Shown here one piece after another: positions 6,578-7,997 of a DNA stretch of 7,997 nucleotides. The notes under the pieces were generated by a model. It did no database searches. It had not been told where the DNA came from and worked only from the letters and a program-made list of their open reading frames with translations. Position numbers and translations under genes: made by a program. The DNA comes from Planctomycetaceae bacterium (GTDB lineage: Bacteria > Planctomycetota > Planctomycetia > Pirellulales > UBA1268), in NCBI GenBank assembly GCA_002862165.1, contig PKCL01000257.1:1-7997 (forward strand), written 5' to 3'. Numbering within the stretch: the first letter of the stretch is position 1; each line of letters opens with the position of its first letter.

Positions 6578-6608
6578 GGCGGCTTGGGCTTGTAGGCCCT
6601 GATCCGCC
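6578..6608 (-). promoter_or_regulatory. GC-rich hairpin in the ktrB leader, 7 nt before the start codon
   Basis: GGCGG (6578-6582) pairs with CCGCC (6604-6608), and GGGC (6586-6589) pairs with GCCC (6596-6599). The result is a two-part stem with a 3/4-nt internal loop and a 6-nt terminal loop. In the ktrB mRNA it ends 7 nt before the ATG, where a Shine-Dalgarno would be expected, so it could limit ribosome access. It has no following T-run and is not a terminator. A regulatory role is inference. Confidence 0.45.
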
Positions 6609-6948
6609 ACCCAAAACTTGTTCCAAAGCGTACGACGACGATCGCTTACTGTCCTCGGAAACAGAATTCATATGATACTTTCCAGACCGCAAGTCAGGCA
6701 AACCAGGCTGCCAAGAACCCCGCATGAACGAAAAAATCGAAACCTTTTCCCAAATGTTTGACTCTGGCCCCAAGACGTACATAATGCAGAGGTTCTTCAC
6801 GGTGATTGCAAACTGCCGTGGCATTTTGCCACCCCCGCCGCAGTACTCGATAGCTCGAAGTTAGCGAGTAAACAGCCGTAAGGACAAGCACGTCCAAGGT
6901 CTGGGATTTCCCGTCCTACTGTAGTCTGATCGTATTGGTTTTTTCTGT

Positions 6949-6954
6949 AAGGAG
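6949..6954 (+). promoter_or_regulatory. Ribosome binding site of the 6967 gene
   Basis: AAGGAG is a strong Shine-Dalgarno match. It ends 12 nt before the ATG at 6967, which is rather long, and 3 nt before an in-frame TTG at 6958, which is too short. It supports ATG 6967 as the start and plus-strand translation of this small gene. Confidence 0.6.
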
Positions 6955-6966
6955 TGGTTGGTTTCC

Positions 6967-7188
6967 ATGGCCAGAATTCGAAATGTATTCGAGATTATCG
7001 AACTGTACGGGCACGATGAAAATTTCGTGCCCCATGTGAGTGAGGAATTTACACCGACGACAGCACCTGCTGGCTCTCGTCAGAAAATAGATGTACTTGC
7101 TGAACGCATTCAGCGTGGTATGCCCCTTTGGCATCCTGAAGATTCAACTGACTCAACAGACCTTGTTACCGCAGGTAATACTGCCTGA
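6967..7188 (+). CDS. Small hypothetical protein, 73 aa
   Basis: A 73-residue protein of unknown function with no signal peptide or membrane helix. The N-terminal three quarters look structured and constrained: IRNVFEIIELYGHDENFVPH (4-23), SEEFTPTTAPAGSRQKIDVLAERI (25-48) and GMPLWHPED (51-59). A short Ser/Thr tail follows. The stretch 38-50 reads as an amphipathic helix. A good AAGGAG upstream, a strong terminator 28 bp after the stop and coding-like residue use support it as a real, independently transcribed gene. I recall similar small proteins with a 'PLWHP' motif in planctomycetes, but I cannot verify this here. ATG 6967 was preferred to TTG 6958 because of the ribosome-site spacing. It diverges from ktrBA and converges on smpB. 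Confidence 0.75.
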   Translation: MARIRNVFEIIELYGHDENFVPHVSEEFTPTTAPAGSRQKIDVLAERIQRGMPLWHPEDSTDSTDLVTAGNTA

Positions 7189-7216
7189 GTTCAGCTCTTA
7201 AGATTTTGATGCTCGT

Positions 7217-7262
7217 AAAAAACAAGCCAGTTCTTCACACGGAAGATACTGGCTTGTTTTTT
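7217..7262. terminator. Bidirectional intrinsic terminator between the 6967 gene and smpB
   Basis: A 15-bp perfect stem is formed by AAAAAACAAGCCAGT (7217-7231) and ACTGGCTTGTTTTTT (7248-7262). TCTTC (7232-7236) and GAAGA (7242-7246) extend it inside, past one bulged T, to a 5-nt loop. The right arm ends in six T, with TCTTTTT following shortly after. The left arm supplies a U-run for transcripts coming from smpB on the minus strand. It serves two converging genes. Confidence 0.92.
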
Positions 7263-7283
7263 GTCTTTTTATAAGCAGAAGAG

Positions 7284-7805
7284 TTAACGACTTCCACGCC
7301 CGCGAAGTGCGCCCTCAATATCACGTTGTGCTGTCTGCGCTTTTAATTTCTGTCGCTTGTCGTGAACTTTTCGGCCTCGACCAATCCCCAGCAACAGTTT
7401 CACACGCCCTTGTTTAAAGTACGCTTTAAGTGGAACGAGTGTGAGGCTTTTTTCATACGCAAGGCTTGCAAACCGAATGATTTCACGACGATGCAATAAA
7501 AGCTTTCGAGGGCGCTTCGGCTGGTGATTCAACTGATTTGCTTTCACATACTCAGGAATATCACATCCAATGAGCCACACTTCACTCCCCTTGACTCTGC
7601 CATACGCCTCGTCAAGAGATATCTTTCCTGAACGAAGACTTTTTACCTCACTTCCAACAAGCGCAATTCCGCACTCGAGGGTGTCAAGAATCTCATAGTG
7701 ATGCCTCGCCTTTCGATTTTCTGCGACGACACGCTCGGCCAAGTCTCCCTTGCCAGACGCTCCTTTACTTGATTTTCCGCTATTTGTTGGTTTTGATGAC
7801 GCCAT
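7284..7805 (-). CDS. smpB: SmpB, tmRNA-binding protein (trans-translation)
   Basis: Cytoplasmic partner of tmRNA; it delivers tmRNA to stalled ribosomes and its C-terminal tail occupies the empty mRNA channel. At 173 residues it is slightly longer than the usual 150-160, because of a Ser/Lys/Gly-rich N-terminal tail (1-25). Conserved blocks are intact: ENRKARHHYEILDTLECGIALVGSEVKSLRSG (29-60), the tmRNA-binding NHQPKRPRKLLLHRREI (93-109), LTLVPLKAYFKQGRVKLLLG (121-140) and the basic tail GRGRKVHDKRQKLK (142-155). ATG 7805 was chosen; an in-frame TTG at 7841 would add 12 residues unlike the family. Only a weak GGA lies upstream. The tmRNA gene itself was not found in the window. The gene ends at the shared terminator 7217-7262. 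Confidence 0.96.
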   Translation of the reverse strand: MASSKPTNSGKSSKGASGKGDLAERVVAENRKARHHYEILDTLECGIALVGSEVKSLRSGKISLDEAYGRVKGSEVWLIGCDIPEYVKANQLNHQPKRPRKLLLHRREIIRFASLAYEKSLTLVPLKAYFKQGRVKLLLGIGRGRKVHDKRQKLKAQTAQRDIEGALRGRGSR

Positions 7806-7929
7806 CTGGTGTATCCAAAAAAATTTGTTGCCGTAAGACAATTGCCATTCATGCGATCTTCTGTTGGCGAAGGTACACTGCGATCTGCTTCGTAGGTCAA
7901 AATTAAACCCTTACACCATTGGCAAGCAC

Positions 7930-7997
7930 ATGAAATCGAGTGAAACTATTGACAATTTACATACCATCTCCAAGAAAATTCTTTCAAAGTCTACCAG
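7930..7997 (+). CDS. Possible start of a further gene, cut by the right edge
   Basis: An ATG at 7930 opens a frame of 22 codons (MKSSETIDNLHT...) that is still open at the window end. It would diverge from smpB, with 124 bp between start codons. There is no clear Shine-Dalgarno and no recognisable protein motif, so it may equally be non-coding. A TTGACA word at 7949-7954 lies inside it and has no good -10 partner. Confidence 0.25.
   Translation, partial: MKSSETIDNLHTISKKILSKST

Larger units (their letters stand above)
6571..6966. other. 396-bp gene-free divergent region between ktrB and the 6967 gene
   Basis: No credible gene was found on either strand: the open frames here carry no recognisable protein pattern, and one runs into ktrB in another frame. 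The region must hold the promoters of ktrBA (leftward) and of the small gene at 6967 (rightward), but I see no convincing -35/-10 pair. It is rich in inverted repeats: 6578-6608 in front of ktrB; GTGGCA-TTT-TGCCAC at 6818-6832 enclosed by ACTGC (6812-6816) and GCAGT (6840-6844); TACTCG (6844-6849) with CGAGTA (6865-6870); and GGAC (6882-6885) with GTCC (6892-6895). No tRNA, tmRNA, SRP, RNase P or known riboswitch consensus was recognised. Confidence 0.6.

Noticed and set aside
6438..6824. Minus-strand open frame of 128 codons overlapping the ktrB start
   Set aside because: It overlaps the N-terminal coding region of ktrB in another frame, shows no protein pattern and would cover the hairpin-rich leader.
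6571..6966. c-di-AMP (ydaO) riboswitch, 6S RNA, tmRNA or SRP RNA in the ktrB upstream region
   Set aside because: Considered because of the K+ transporter and smpB neighbours. The conserved sequence blocks of these RNAs were not found in a consistent order on either strand; only short inverted repeats are present.
7949..7954. Perfect TTGACA -35 hexamer near the right edge
   Set aside because: At 17 nt spacing the -10 position reads AAGAAA, a poor match, and it would lie inside the possible 7930 reading frame.
1..7997. Mobile element, phage, defence or CRISPR system
   Set aside because: No transposase, integrase, nuclease, helicase or methylase motif and no spaced direct-repeat array is present; the genes are core metabolism, K+ transport and translation rescue plus unknowns.

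Overview
The window looks like ordinary chromosomal backbone of a bacterium, most likely a planctomycete (Pirellulales-like). This is an inference from protein style, not from a marker gene. The clues are the two-TM sensor kinase, a protein with repeated S-x-A-[DE]-I-L-A-x-A-R-G motifs, a Coa1-like lipoprotein, a small 'IRNVFE...PLWHP' protein, and many starts with weak or absent Shine-Dalgarno sequences. Base composition is moderate, by eye in the mid-40s to 50 % GC. I see no tRNA, rRNA, CRISPR array, transposase, integrase or phage gene.

Layout. Bases 1-1564 (minus) hold purH, cut at its 3' end by the window edge. Upstream of it on the same strand is a membrane sensor histidine kinase (1672-2607) with no response regulator in the window. 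Three plus-strand genes diverge from the kinase: an unrecognised protein (2701-3273), a protein with an N-terminal SH3/KOW-like block and a low-complexity tail (3336-3971), and a lipoprotein with a Coa1/Tim21-like domain (4024-4515). They meet, tail to tail with only 6 bp between stops, a minus-strand potassium-uptake operon: ktrB (5200-6570) followed by ktrA (4522-5193). A 396-bp gene-free stretch (6571-6966) contains several inverted repeats, including one directly in front of ktrB. It separates ktrB from a divergent small gene (6967-7188). That gene ends at a strong bidirectional terminator shared with convergent smpB (7284-7805, minus). An open plus-strand frame at 7930 may be the start of a further gene.

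How the genes work together. ktrB and ktrA together make a Na+-coupled or nucleotide-gated K+ uptake system: KtrB is the membrane pore and KtrA the cytoplasmic gating ring. purH performs the last two steps of IMP synthesis, and smpB is the tmRNA partner in ribosome rescue. These are unrelated housekeeping functions. The three plus-strand genes may form a short operon, but no common function can be read from the sequence.

Novelty. I found no convincing previously undescribed multi-gene system. The items most worth a second look are the uncharacterised 2701/3336/4024 gene cluster, a spaced two-part repeat in front of two of those genes, the structured 6571-6966 intergenic region, and the small conserved-looking protein at 6967.
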